Of a stretch of 64,000 bases of DNA, positions 1 through 11,500 are shown piece after piece. Every line of letters starts with the position of its first letter. Within the stretch, counting starts at the first letter, position 1. The notes beneath the pieces were generated by a model. The model was not told the DNA's origin and searched no databases. It saw only the letters and a program-made list of their open reading frames with translations. The translations under genes and the position numbers were made by a program. Source of the DNA: Pseudomonas farsensis (GTDB lineage Bacteria > Pseudomonadota > Gammaproteobacteria > Pseudomonadales > Pseudomonadaceae); NCBI RefSeq assembly GCF_014268805.2, contig NZ_JABWRF020000004.1:310001-374000 (forward strand). Direction: 5' to 3'.

Positions 1-3000
1 CGAGGAGCAGATCGGGCTGTTCATCAATACTTTGCCGGTCGTGGTCGGGCCATCCCCGGCGCAGCCGTTGGACCAGTGGCTGCGGGCGCTGCAAGGGCAA
101 AACCTGGCGTTGCGCGAGCATGAGCATACGCCGTTGTTCGAGATTCAGCGCTGGGCCGGGCAGGGCGGTGAAGCGTTGTTCGATAACATTCTGGTGTTCG
201 AAAACTACCCCGTGGCCGAGGCCTTGCAGAATGCTGCACCGCCCGGGCTGAACTTCGGTGCCATTGCCAACCACGAGCAAACCAACTACCCCTTGACCCT
301 GGCCGTAGGCCTGGGCGAGCACCTTGCCCTGCACTTGAGCTACGCCCGTAACCTGTTGCGTGACGATAGTGTCGAGCAGATGCTCGGCCAACTCTGTCGC
401 TTGCTGCTGGCCATGGCCGAGCATGGCCAGGGCGCGGTGGGCGACCTGGTTCAGCTTGATGCGCAGCAGATTGCCCAGACCCTGGCGCTGGGTCAGGTCG
501 CGTTCACCTGCCCGGACCCGCGGCCGCTGCATGAGCTGTTTGAAGCGCAGGTGGCGCGTCAGCCGCAGGCGACTGCGCTGATTCATGGCGAGCAACAACT
601 CAGCTACGCCCAACTCGATGCGCGCGCCAACCGCCTGGCCCGGGCTTTGGTCGCCGGCGGCGCCGGCCCCGAAGTGTTGGTCGGGGTAGCGGTTGAGCGT
701 AGCCTGGAGATGATTGTGGCTGTGCTTGCGGTGCTCAAGTCCGGTGCGGCCTATGTGCCCCTGGACCCGGAATACCCCGCCGAGCGCCTGCAATGCATGA
801 TGGAGGACAGTGGTATCCGGCTGTTACTGGCGCAGACCGCGCTGTTGCCGCGCCTGCCGGTAGCGGATGCTGTGCAGGTGTTGTGCCTGGACCAGGATCA
901 AGCCTGGCGCGACGCTGACCCGACGCCCTTGGGGCGCACGGTGCATGGTGACAACCTTGCCTATGTGATGTTCACCTCGGGCTCCACCGGCCGCCCCAAG
1001 GGTGTTGGCATCAGCCAGTCCGCTCTAACTCGGCATGCCTGGGTGTCGGTGGAGTTCTTCGGCCTGCGAGCCGACGACTGCATGTTGCAGTTCGCGACTT
1101 TCAATTTCGATGGCTTTGTCGAACAACTCTACGCACCCCTGGTGTGCGGGGCTGCGGTAGTGCTGCGCGGCCCACAGATCTGGGACAGCGAAACCTTCTA
1201 TGAGCAACTGATCAGCCACCGCATCAGTGTGGTCGACTTGACCACGGCTTACTGGCACATGCTTGCCAAGGATTTCGCTGCGGCAGGCCCGCGTGACTAT
1301 GGGCGCCTCAAGCAGGTGCACAGCGGTGGTGAAGCTATGCCCGCCGAAGGCTTGGCGGCCTGGCGCGAGGCAGGGCTCGGGCATGTTCGCCTGCTCAATA
1401 CCTATGGGCCGACCGAGGCCACAGTCACGGTCAGCAGCCATGACTGCAGTGACTACGTGAACGGTTTGCAGCCTTTACCGCTGACACTGCCGATAGGGCG
1501 CGTACTGCCCGAGCGCAGCTTGATGGTGCTGGACAGCAGCGCTGCGCTGGCCGCTCCGGGTGTGGTCGGTGAACTGATGATCGGCGGCGATCTTTTGGCA
1601 CGGGGTTATTTCCAGCGTCCGGGCCTGACCGCCGAACGCTTCCTTCCCGACCCGTTTGCGCAACGCCCGGGCGGGCGCATGTACCGCAGTGGCGACCTGG
1701 TGCGTAATCGGGTTGATGGAGTAATCGACTACGTTGGCCGGGTCGATCACCAGGTCAAGATTCGCGGGTTGCGCATTGAATTGGGTGAAATCGAAGCGCG
1801 GTTGCTGGAACAGGCGGCGGTGCGTGATGCCGTGGTCTTGGCTCAGGAATCGACCAACGGCCTGCAATTGGTCGCATATGTGGTTGCCGATGGGCAGGCA
1901 GAAGCGGCATTGCAAGAGCGCCTTCGCGCACATCTTCGCCAGCATTTGCCTGACTACATGGTTCCCGGCTACTTGCTGCTGCTGGAGCACCTGCCGCTGA
2001 GCCCCAACGGCAAGCTTGATCGCAAAGCGCTGCCCAAGGTCGATGCGCAGGCGGCGCAGGCTGGTTTCGTTGAGCCGCGCACAGCGCTGCAGCGCCAGGT
2101 CGCGGGCATCTGGCAGGAGGTGCTCGGTGTCGAGCAGGTCGGCCTCAGCGACCGATTCTTTGCCTTGGGCGGCCACTCGCTGCTGGCCACCCAGGTGGTC
2201 TCGCGCCTACGTCATGCACTAGGCATGGAGGTTGCGCTGCGCAGCCTCTTTGAACACGACACGCTACAGGATTTTGTCGCCAGCCTGCAGCAGCCCGCCC
2301 AGGATACCGCGCCTGCGCTGGTGCCACGAAGCGAGCACATCCAGCCTGTGTTGTCCTACGCCCAGGAGCGGCAGTGGTTCTTGTGGCAGCTTGACCCGCA
2401 CAGCGCGGCCTACAACGTACCTTGCGCTCTGCGACTGCGCGGCCCGTTGCAGGTAGAGGCTTTGCAACAGGCGCTCAATGCGCTTGTACAGCGCCACGAG
2501 AGCCTGCGCACGACCTTCGTTGCCGATAGCCTGCAACCGGCTCCTTTGATTGCCGCGCAGTCTTCGCTTGCGATCACCCACCACACGCTGCCGAGCCCCA
2601 GTGGCGAGGCTGCGCGTGACGCATGGCTGGAAGCATTCCTGCACACCCACATCAGTGAACTGTTCGACCTCAGTCAGGGGCCGCTGACGCGCGTGCATCT
2701 GCTGCAGCTTGCCCCCGACGAGCACATCCTGCTGCTGGTGCAACACCATATCGTCACCGACGGTGCCTCACAGCAAGTCATGGTCAATGACTTGGTGGCG
2801 ATGTACACAGCCTTCACAACCGCGCAGCCGCTGCAGTTGGCCCCGCTGGCTTTGCAGTACGCCGACTTCGCGCTGTGGCAGCGCCAATGGATGGATGCCG
2901 GTGAGCGTGACCGTCAGTTGCGCTACTGGGTCGAACGTCTGGCCGGGGATCAGGCGCCCCTTGCGCTGCCCACCGATCGACCGCGTCCACCAGTACAAAG

Positions 3001-5536
3001 CCACCGTGGGGCGCGGCTGGACCTGCGACTGCCAGTCGGCCTGGGCCAGGCACTGCAGCGCCTGGCGATTGAGCACAATGTCACCGTGTACATGGTGCTG
3101 TTAGCCTCATTCCAGGCACTCCTGCACCGTTATAGCGGTCAGGACGAGGTGCGTGTCGGCGTCCCGGTTGCCAACCGCAGCCGTCTTGAAACCGAGGCTC
3201 TGGTGGGCTTTTTGACCAACACCCAGGTTCTGGATGCACGTTTTGCACCACGCCAGACTTTCAGCGAGCTGCTCAAACAAGTCCGCGCCACTGCGTTGGC
3301 GGCCCAGGCGCACCAGGATCTACCGTTCGAGCAGTTGGTCGAAGCCTTGCAACCGCAGCGCAGCCTGAGCCACAGCCCGTTGTTCCAGGTACTGTTCAAC
3401 CACCAGCGCGAACCTGTGCAGAGCCGCGCCCCGCAGCGCGTGGCTGATTTGCAGGTTGAGACCCTGGCCTGGCAGACCCACACCGCGCAGTTCGACTTGG
3501 CTTTGGATACCGTAGAAGCCAGCGATGGCTTGAGTGCCTCGCTGACCTATGCCACCGATTTGTTCCAAGCGGCGACCGCAGCGCGTATTGGCCGCCACTG
3601 GTGCAACCTGTTGCAAGCGATTATCGCTAACCCGGCAGCGGTGGTTGATGAATTGCCGCTCCTTGATACCCAGGAGCGCCAGCAGGCATTGCTCGGTTGG
3701 AACGCCACCGCTACCGAATACCCGCTGGATACGCCAGTACAACGGCTGATCGAGGCACAGGTCCAGCGCACACCGCAGGCCGAGGCGCTGGTCTTTGGCG
3801 ATGTTCGCCTGAGCTACGCCGAACTCGATGCCCGCGCCAACCAGCTTGCCCATCACCTCGTCGGGCAGGGCGTTGGCCCTGATGTGCTGGTCGGCATCGC
3901 CGCCGAGCGCAGCATCGAAATGGTGGTTGGCTTGCTGGCAGTGCTCAAGGCCGGCGGTGCCTACGTGCCGCTTGACCCAGAGCTGCCGGCGGAGCGGTTG
4001 GCGTACATGTTCGAAGACAGCGGTATCGAACTGCTGCTGACTCAGAGCCACCTGAGCCTGCCGATGCCGGCTGGCATCAAGTTACTCGCCTTGGACCAGT
4101 TGGACCTGAGCACCTACCCAACGACCAACCCGAACATCACCGTAGCCCCGGAAAACCTGGCCTACGTGATCTACACCTCCGGCTCCACCGGTAAGCCCAA
4201 GGGCGCCGGCAACCGCCACAGCGCGCTGACCAACCGGCTGTGCTGGATGCAGCAGGCTTACGGGCTGGATAACAGTGACACCGTGCTGCAAAAGACCCCG
4301 TTCAGCTTCGACGTGTCGGTATGGGAATTCTTCTGGCCGCTGATGACCGGCGCCCGGCTGGCCGTTGCCGGCCCAGGCGATCACCGCGACCCGGCGAGGC
4401 TCGTTGAGCTGATTCAGCAGTACCAGGTCACCACGCTGCACTTCGTACCTTCGATGCTGCAGGCCTTCCTGACCGATGCTGGAGTGAGCAACTGCACGGG
4501 CCTCAAACGCATCGTTTGCAGTGGTGAAGCGCTGCCGGTGGACGCCCAGCAACAGGTCTTCGCCAAGCTGCCGCAGGCAGGCCTGTACAACCTGTACGGC
4601 CCAACCGAGGCCGCCATCGACGTCACCCACTGGACCTGCCGCGAAGAAGGCGCCGACACCGTGCCGATTGGCCAGCCCATCGCCAACCTTGCCACCTACG
4701 TGCTGGACAGCGAGCTGAACCCGGTGCCGACCGGCGTGATTGGCGAGCTGTACCTGGGCGGTGAAGGTCTGGCGCGCGGTTACCACCGCCGCCCTGGGCT
4801 GACGGCCGAGCGCTTTGCCACCAGCCCGTTCGGCCGTGGCGAGCGGCTGTACCGCACGGGCGACCTGGCCCGCCAGCGCGCCGATGGGGTCATCGAATAC
4901 GCAGGGCGCATCGACCATCAGGTGAAAATCCGCGGGTTGCGTATCGAGCTGGGCGAAATCGAAGCACGGCTGATGGAACAGCCGCAGGTGCGCGAAGCTG
5001 TAGTGTTGGCGGTCGAGATCCTGGGCAGCCAGCAGCTGGTGGCCTACCTGGTGCCGCAGCAAGGGGTCGACCCGGAAGGTCTGCGCGAGGTCCTCAGGGG
5101 CAGCCTGCTGACCCACCTGCCGGACTACATGGTGCCCAGCCACTGGGTGCTGCTTGACGCGCTGCCGCTGAGCCCGAACGGCAAGCTGGAGCGCAAGGCG
5201 CTGCCGCGCCCGGACGTCAGCCAGGCGCAAGCCAGCTATGTGGCGCCGCAAAGCCAACTGCAACAACAGGTCGCAAATATATGGCAGGACGTGCTGCAGG
5301 CTGAACGTGTCGGCCTTGGCGATAACTTCTTCGAGCTGGGCGGGCACTCGCTGTTGCTGGTGACCATCGTCTCGCGCATTCAACTTGAGCTTGGTATGAA
5401 ACTGACTCCGCAAATGCTATTCCAACACCCGGTCCTGGGGGACTTCGTCGATCATCTGCAGCAGTCTGGCGAGCAACTCGATGATGCCAAGCTCGACAGG
5501 CTCGAGGCGCTGTTCGATGACATGGAGGAAGTGTAA
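1..5536 (+). CDS. Pyoverdine non-ribosomal peptide synthetase, 3' part (C-A-T-C-A-T), 5' truncated by window
   Basis: The frame is open from base 2, so the gene starts upstream of the window. Visible order: the end of a condensation domain (to about nt 480), adenylation (about 520-2030), carrier (DRFFALGGHSL near 2150), condensation (about 2340-3650, HHIVTDG near 2745), adenylation (about 3735-5200) and carrier (DNFFELGGHSL near 5320). There is no thioesterase, so the chain passes to the next protein. My Stachelhaus codes are DGEDVSTVTK for the first A domain (resembles codes for Lys or another basic residue, tentative) and DVWHVSLIDK for the second (serine, good match). The truncated first C domain ends like the D-accepting C domains of the next gene, implying an epimerising module upstream. 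The stop overlaps the next start by one base (TAATG), which points to translational coupling. Only the pyoverdine setting, not this protein alone, assigns the product. Confidence 0.93.
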   Translation, partial: EEQIGLFINTLPVVVGPSPAQPLDQWLRALQGQNLALREHEHTPLFEIQRWAGQGGEALFDNILVFENYPVAEALQNAAPPGLNFGAIANHEQTNYPLTLAVGLGEHLALHLSYARNLLRDDSVEQMLGQLCRLLLAMAEHGQGAVGDLVQLDAQQIAQTLALGQVAFTCPDPRPLHELFEAQVARQPQATALIHGEQQLSYAQLDARANRLARALVAGGAGPEVLVGVAVERSLEMIVAVLAVLKSGAAYVPLDPEYPAERLQCMMEDSGIRLLLAQTALLPRLPVADAVQVLCLDQDQAWRDADPTPLGRTVHGDNLAYVMFTSGSTGRPKGVGISQSALTRHAWVSVEFFGLRADDCMLQFATFNFDGFVEQLYAPLVCGAAVVLRGPQIWDSETFYEQLISHRISVVDLTTAYWHMLAKDFAAAGPRDYGRLKQVHSGGEAMPAEGLAAWREAGLGHVRLLNTYGPTEATVTVSSHDCSDYVNGLQPLPLTLPIGRVLPERSLMVLDSSAALAAPGVVGELMIGGDLLARGYFQRPGLTAERFLPDPFAQRPGGRMYRSGDLVRNRVDGVIDYVGRVDHQVKIRGLRIELGEIEARLLEQAAVRDAVVLAQESTNGLQLVAYVVADGQAEAALQERLRAHLRQHLPDYMVPGYLLLLEHLPLSPNGKLDRKALPKVDAQAAQAGFVEPRTALQRQVAGIWQEVLGVEQVGLSDRFFALGGHSLLATQVVSRLRHALGMEVALRSLFEHDTLQDFVASLQQPAQDTAPALVPRSEHIQPVLSYAQERQWFLWQLDPHSAAYNVPCALRLRGPLQVEALQQALNALVQRHESLRTTFVADSLQPAPLIAAQSSLAITHHTLPSPSGEAARDAWLEAFLHTHISELFDLSQGPLTRVHLLQLAPDEHILLLVQHHIVTDGASQQVMVNDLVAMYTAFTTAQPLQLAPLALQYADFALWQRQWMDAGERDRQLRYWVERLAGDQAPLALPTDRPRPPVQSHRGARLDLRLPVGLGQALQRLAIEHNVTVYMVLLASFQALLHRYSGQDEVRVGVPVANRSRLETEALVGFLTNTQVLDARFAPRQTFSELLKQVRATALAAQAHQDLPFEQLVEALQPQRSLSHSPLFQVLFNHQREPVQSRAPQRVADLQVETLAWQTHTAQFDLALDTVEASDGLSASLTYATDLFQAATAARIGRHWCNLLQAIIANPAAVVDELPLLDTQERQQALLGWNATATEYPLDTPVQRLIEAQVQRTPQAEALVFGDVRLSYAELDARANQLAHHLVGQGVGPDVLVGIAAERSIEMVVGLLAVLKAGGAYVPLDPELPAERLAYMFEDSGIELLLTQSHLSLPMPAGIKLLALDQLDLSTYPTTNPNITVAPENLAYVIYTSGSTGKPKGAGNRHSALTNRLCWMQQAYGLDNSDTVLQKTPFSFDVSVWEFFWPLMTGARLAVAGPGDHRDPARLVELIQQYQVTTLHFVPSMLQAFLTDAGVSNCTGLKRIVCSGEALPVDAQQQVFAKLPQAGLYNLYGPTEAAIDVTHWTCREEGADTVPIGQPIANLATYVLDSELNPVPTGVIGELYLGGEGLARGYHRRPGLTAERFATSPFGRGERLYRTGDLARQRADGVIEYAGRIDHQVKIRGLRIELGEIEARLMEQPQVREAVVLAVEILGSQQLVAYLVPQQGVDPEGLREVLRGSLLTHLPDYMVPSHWVLLDALPLSPNGKLERKALPRPDVSQAQASYVAPQSQLQQQVANIWQDVLQAERVGLGDNFFELGGHSLLLVTIVSRIQLELGMKLTPQMLFQHPVLGDFVDHLQQSGEQLDDAKLDRLEALFDDMEEV

Positions 5537-8500
5537 TGGACCAGACTACCGCCCAGCGTATCGCCAAGCGCTTCATCACGTTGCCACTCGACAAGCGCCG
5601 TCAGTTCCTCGAAAAGATGCTCCAGGAAGGCGTATCGCCTGCCAACCTGCCGATCCCGGTAACCCGCGATGCAGTGGCTCCGGTCCCGCTGTCCTATGCT
5701 CAGGAGCGTCAGTGGTTCCTTTGGCAGTTGGCCCCCGACAGCGCCAACTACAACCTGCCTACTGCCCTGAGGTTGCTCGGCACGTTGGATCTTGAGGCGC
5801 TGCAGGCAAGTTTCGATGCCTTGCTGGCCCGCCACGAGGTCCTGCGCACCACATTCACCGAGACGCCTGAGGGCGTTGTGCAAGTTGTGCATGAGGCTCG
5901 CCCGGTCGCCATTGTGCGCCACCAGTTGCCGGCACAAAGCGCAAGCGAGCAGCGTGAGCGCGCCGTGCAGGCGTTTCTGCAGGCTCAGGCGCAGCGCTGC
6001 TTCGACCTGAGCACAGGGCCGCTGCTAGAGGTTGAGCTCTTGCAAGTAGGGCCAGATGAGCATGTCCTTGCGCTGACCCAGCACCATATCGTCTCCGACG
6101 GTGCTTCGCTGAAGATCATGGTCGAAGAGCTTGTCCAGGGGTACGCAGCCCACGCTCTGGGCCTTGGTGAGGCACTCGTAGCGCTGCCTATCCAGTACGC
6201 CGACTATGCAATCTGGCAGCGCCACTGGATGCAAGCAGGCGAACGTGAGCGCCAGTTGGCGTATTGGACTCAGCAACTCGATGGCCAGCAGGCGGTGCTG
6301 GAACTGCCGTTGGATCGCCCGCGCCCGGTGGCGCAGAGCTACAGAGGCGCCCGCCACCACGTGGCGCTGGACTCAGGCCTGGGGCAGGCCTTGGGCGAAC
6401 TGGCGCAACGCGAAGGCGTCACGCTGTTCATGCTGCTGCTGGCCTCGTTCCAGACCCTGTTGCACCGCTATAGCGGCCAGTCGTCGATCTGCGTCGGGGT
6501 GCCAAACGCCAACCGCAACCGAGTCGAAACCGAAGGGCTGATCGGCTTCTTCGTCAACACCCAGGTACTCAAGGCTGATTTCACCGAAATCGACAGCTTC
6601 CGTGCCTTGCTGGCCCAGGTGAAGCAGACCGTCCTTGATGCCCATGACCATCAGGAACTGCCATTCGAGCAGTTAGTTGAGGCGTTGCAGCCTGAGCGCA
6701 GCCTGAGCCATAACCCGCTGTTCCAGGTGATGCACAACCATCAGCGCGAGGCTGCCAATCAGCAGCACCAGCCCTTGACACTCCCGGGCCTGAGCGTTGA
6801 GGGGGTGTCGTGGGAGCAGCAGACTGCACAGTTCGACCTGACCCTTGATACGTTCGAAACCCCAGAGGGGTTGAGTGCCAGTCTGACCTACGCCACCGAC
6901 CTGTTCGACGCCAGCACCATCGCTCGCCTGGCCCGCCATTGGCAGCAGTTGCTGGCCTCGGTGGTGGCCGAGCCTGGCCAGCGCATTGGCGCCCTGGCAC
7001 TGCTTGATGCCGAAGAGACCGCTGCCCAACTTGCGCAGTGGAACCCCAACCCTGCCCGTTTCGAGGTGGGGCAGTGTCTGCACCAGTTGATCGCCGCTCA
7101 GGCCGCAGCCCGCCCTGAGGCGATTGCGCTGACTTACCAGGGCGAACATTTGAGCTATGACCAGCTCAACCGCCGCGCCAATCAGTGGGCGCATCGCCTG
7201 ATCGAGTTGGGTGTCGGCCCGGATGTACTGGTGGGTGTTGCCGTGCAGCGCAGCCTGGACATGGTGGTTGGTTTGCTGGCGGTGCTCAAGGCCGGTGGTG
7301 CCTACCTGCCGCTGGACCCGCAATATCCCGAAGACCGCCTGGCCTACATGATCGAGGACAGTGGCATCGAGCTGGTGCTCAGCCAGGGCGAAGTAGCTGG
7401 CCAGTTGCCGCTGCCGGCGACGATGCGCTGCCTGCTGCTCGAAGACGCCCCGCAGGGGCTGCCGGACAGCGACCCGCAGGTGGCTACTGGGCCTGACAAC
7501 CTGGCCTATGTGATCTACACCTCAGGCTCTACTGGCAAGCCCAAGGGCACTTTGCTGGCACACCGTAACGTGCTGCGCCTGTTCAGTGCCACCGAGCACT
7601 GGTTCGGCTTTACTGGCGACGATGTGTGGAGCCTGTTCCACTCGTACGCCTTCGATTTCTCGGTGTGGGAGTTGTTTGGCGCGCTGCTGTACGGCGGGCG
7701 CGTGGTGGTGGTGGCCCAGGATGTGAGCCGTTCGCCTGAAGACTTCTACCAACTGCTGTGCGCTGAAGGCGTGACGGTGCTGAACCAGACGCCCTCGGCG
7801 TTCAAGGCGCTGATGCCTGTGGCCTGCGAGGCGGCTTCGGCCAGCAACGCGTTGCGTCATGTGGTGTTTGGCGGCGAAGCGCTGGATGTCTACAGCCTGC
7901 GGCCGTGGTTCGAGCGTTTTGGCGATTGCCAGCCGCAGTTGATCAACATGTACGGCATCACCGAGACCACGGTGCATGTGACCTACCGGCCAATCAGCCT
8001 GGCGGACCTGGGGCAGGCCGCTAGCAGTCCGATTGGCGAGCCGATAGCGGACCTGAGCTGGTACTTGCTGGATGCCGACCTGAACCCGGTGCCCAAGGGC
8101 TGTGTGGGGGAGTTGTACGTGGGTCAGGCGGGCTTGGCGCGGGGTTACCTGAACCGCGCAGCGCTGACCGCGACGCGGTTTGTTGCCGACCCGTTCGGCC
8201 CGGCGGGTGCTCGGCTGTACCGTACCGGCGACTTGGCGCGCAACCGCGCTGACGGGGTGATTGAGTACATCGGTCGGATCGACCATCAGGTGAAGATCCG
8301 AGGTTTCCGCATCGAGCTGGGTGAAATCGAAGCCCGTCTGCAACAGCAGCCAGAGGTGCGCGATGCGCTGGTGCTGGCAGAAGACGGCCAGTTGGTTGGC
8401 TACGTGGTAACGCAGGAAGTGGTGGTGTCAGAGCAGCAAGGCGCACTGCGCGATCACCTGCGCATGGCGCTACGCGGGCACCTGCCGGATTACATGGTGC

Positions 8501-11500
8501 CTGCGCACCTGTTGTTCCTGGCGAATTGGCCGTTGACGGCCAATGGCAAGCTTGACCGACGTGCGCTCCCCAAGCCTGATGCGAGCGTGTTGCAGCAGGA
8601 CTATGTGGCACCACAAAGCGAGCTGGAGCAGCGTATTGCGGCGATCTGGCAGGATGTGCTCAAGCTTGAGCGGGTAGGGCTTGACGATAACTTCTTTGGC
8701 TTGGGCGGCCACTCGTTGCTGGCGACACAGGTTGTGTCGAGGGTTCGTGCCCTGGGCATCGAAGTTTCGCTCAAGGCCCTGTTCGAGCAGCCCGATTTGC
8801 GCCGGTTCAGCGCCTCGCTGGGGGCTTCGGTCAAGGTTCAGAGCCGTATTCAGCCGGTCGGTCGCGGCCAGCCCTTGCCATTGTCGTTTGCCCAGGAGCG
8901 TCAATGGTTCCTCTGGCAGCTTGATCCGCAGAGCACGGCCTACAACATCCCGTTGGCACTGCGCCTGTGTGGTGAGCTTGACCTTGCTGCGCTGCAGCGC
9001 AGCTTCGACACCCTGGTTGCCCGTCACGAGAGTTTGCGCACGCGGTTCCTGCGCAACCCTGCCGGAAGTGCCTGGCAGGTGATCGACAGCCAGGCCCAGT
9101 TGGCCCTTGAACTCGATGAACTCCCTGGCGCGGACCAAGACCAGGTTCGCGCCTGGGTCGAACGTCATGCGGGCCAGGTATTCGACCTTGAACAGGGGCC
9201 GCTGGTGCAGCTGCGCGTGTTGCGTCTGGCTGCCGATGAACATGTTTTGCTGCTGGTGCAACACCACATCGTTTCTGATGGTTGGTCGATGCAATTGCTC
9301 ATCGACGAACTGGTCCGGCTGTACGGCGCACAATGCCGTGGCGAGGCGCTGCGTTTGCCGGAATTGGCAATCCAGTACGCTGACTATGCGCAGTGGCAGC
9401 GCCAGGAACACAGTGAACACGCGCGCCAACTGGCGTGGTGGACCGCCCAGTTGGGCGAGGCCGATGCGCTGCTGCAATTGCCGTTGGACTTCGTGCGGCC
9501 GGCCGAGCAGAGCTTGCGTGGCGCGCAACTGGACCTGGCCTTGCCGCAGGCGCTGGTTGCACGTCTGCAGCAGCTGGCCGGGGCCCATAACGCCACCTTG
9601 TTCATGCTGCTGCTGGCCTCGTTCCAGGCCTTGCTCCACCGCTATAGCGGCCAAGCCCTGATTCCGGTCGGGGTGCCGGTGGCCAACCGCAACCGGGTCG
9701 AAACCGAAGGTGTGGTGGGTTTCTTCGTCAACACCCAAGTGCTGCAGGGGCGTTTTGACAATGAGCTGCGGTTCTCGCAATTGCTTGAGCAGGTTCGTGA
9801 CTTGGCAATGGGCGCGCAGGACAACCAGGACCTGCCATTCGAGCAATTGGTCGAAGCCTTGCAACCGGAACGCAGCCTGAGTTTCAGCCCCTTGTTCCAG
9901 GTGATGTTCAACCACCAGAGCGAGCAACGCCAGGCAAACCAGCCGCTGCATCTACCTGGGCTGCAGGTGCAGGGCTTGAGTTGGAACGACCCGACTTCGC
10001 AGTTTGACCTGACCCTTAACACCTTCGAGTCAGGTGAGGGCTTAAGCGCCACCCTGACCTATGCCAGCGATCTGTTCCGTGCCGCTACGGTGGCGCGCAT
10101 GGGTGAACACTGGCTGAACCTGTTACACGGCATCGTCGAGAATCCGCAGCTGCGCATCGACCAGTTGCCGTTGCTGGGCGACCGTGAGCGACAGCTAATC
10201 TGCCGCGACTGGAATGCCACCTTCAGTCCATATGAAAGTGAAGGCAGCATTCATCAGGCGATCCAGGTGCAGGCTGCGCTGCAACCTGAGGCGCTGGCCC
10301 TGGTCGACGGCCAGCGCCGCTACAGCTATGGCGCCATTAACGCCTGGGCCAACCGCCTGGCCCGTGAACTGGTGGCACAGGGCGTTGGCCCGGAAGTACG
10401 GGTTGGCGTGTGCATGCAGCGTAGTGCCGAGCTGCTGGTGGCATTGCTGGCTGTGCTCAAGGCAGGCGGCACTTATGTGCCGCTGGACCCCGACTACCCC
10501 GGCGAACGACTGGCCTACATGCTGCAGGACAGCCAGGCATGCCTGCTGTTGACGCAGGCACAATTGGCAGGCGAACTGCCCGCCAGCCAGGCGCGCGTGC
10601 TGCTGGTCGGCAACGATGGCGTTGGTCTTGAGCATTTCGATGATATTGATCTGCCACCGCGTGCGCTGGTTGATAACCTGGCGTACGTGATCTACACCTC
10701 CGGCTCTACTGGCAAGCCAAAAGGCGTGGCGATCGCCCACCGCAACGTATTGGCGCTCAGCCACTGGAGCCGCCAGGTCTACAGCCAGGCCGACATTCAG
10801 GGCGTGCTGGCTAGCACTTCGGTGTGCTTCGACCTGTCGGTATGGGAGCTGTTCGTCACGCTGGGCAATGGCGGTTCACTGGTGCTGGCGCGTAACGCCC
10901 TGGAGCTCCCGGAGCTGGCAGCACGTGATGAAGTCAGGTTGATCAACAGTGTGCCGTCGGCGGTGCTTGCGCTGCAGCGCAGCGGGCAGATCCCGTCTTC
11001 GGTGCGAATCATCAACATGGCGGGCGAGCCGCTCAAGCAAGGGCTGGTCGATGCGCTGTACCAGTCGAGCAGCGTGCAGCACGTCTACGACTTGTACGGG
11101 CCTTCGGAAGACACCACGTATTCCACCTGGACCCGGCGCGAAGCGGGTGGCACCGCCAATATTGGCCGACCGCTGCACAATACTCGTGCGTACATCCTGG
11201 ATGGCCAGTTGCAACCAGTCCCTCAGGGCGCGGCAGGTGAACTGTACCTGGCGGGGGACGGCGTCACCCGTGGCTATCTGCTGCGGCCTGGCCTTAGTGC
11301 CGAGCGTTTTGTGCCCGACCCGTTTGGCGCCGATGGTTCGCGCTTGTACCGCACGGGCGACCTCACACGCTATGGCGCTGATGGTGCCATCGAATATGTC
11401 GGGCGCATCGATCACCAGGTGAAGATTCGCGGCTTCCGTATCGAATTGGGTGAAATCGAATCGCGCTTGCTGCAGCAACCGGAGGTGCGCGAAGGCGTGC

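Noticed and set aside
8470..9951. Long minus-strand open frame opposite the NRPS gene
   Set aside because: It mirrors the strongly coding plus strand, has no recognisable domain and is typical of GC-rich codon bias. The same applies to 4082-5413 (minus).
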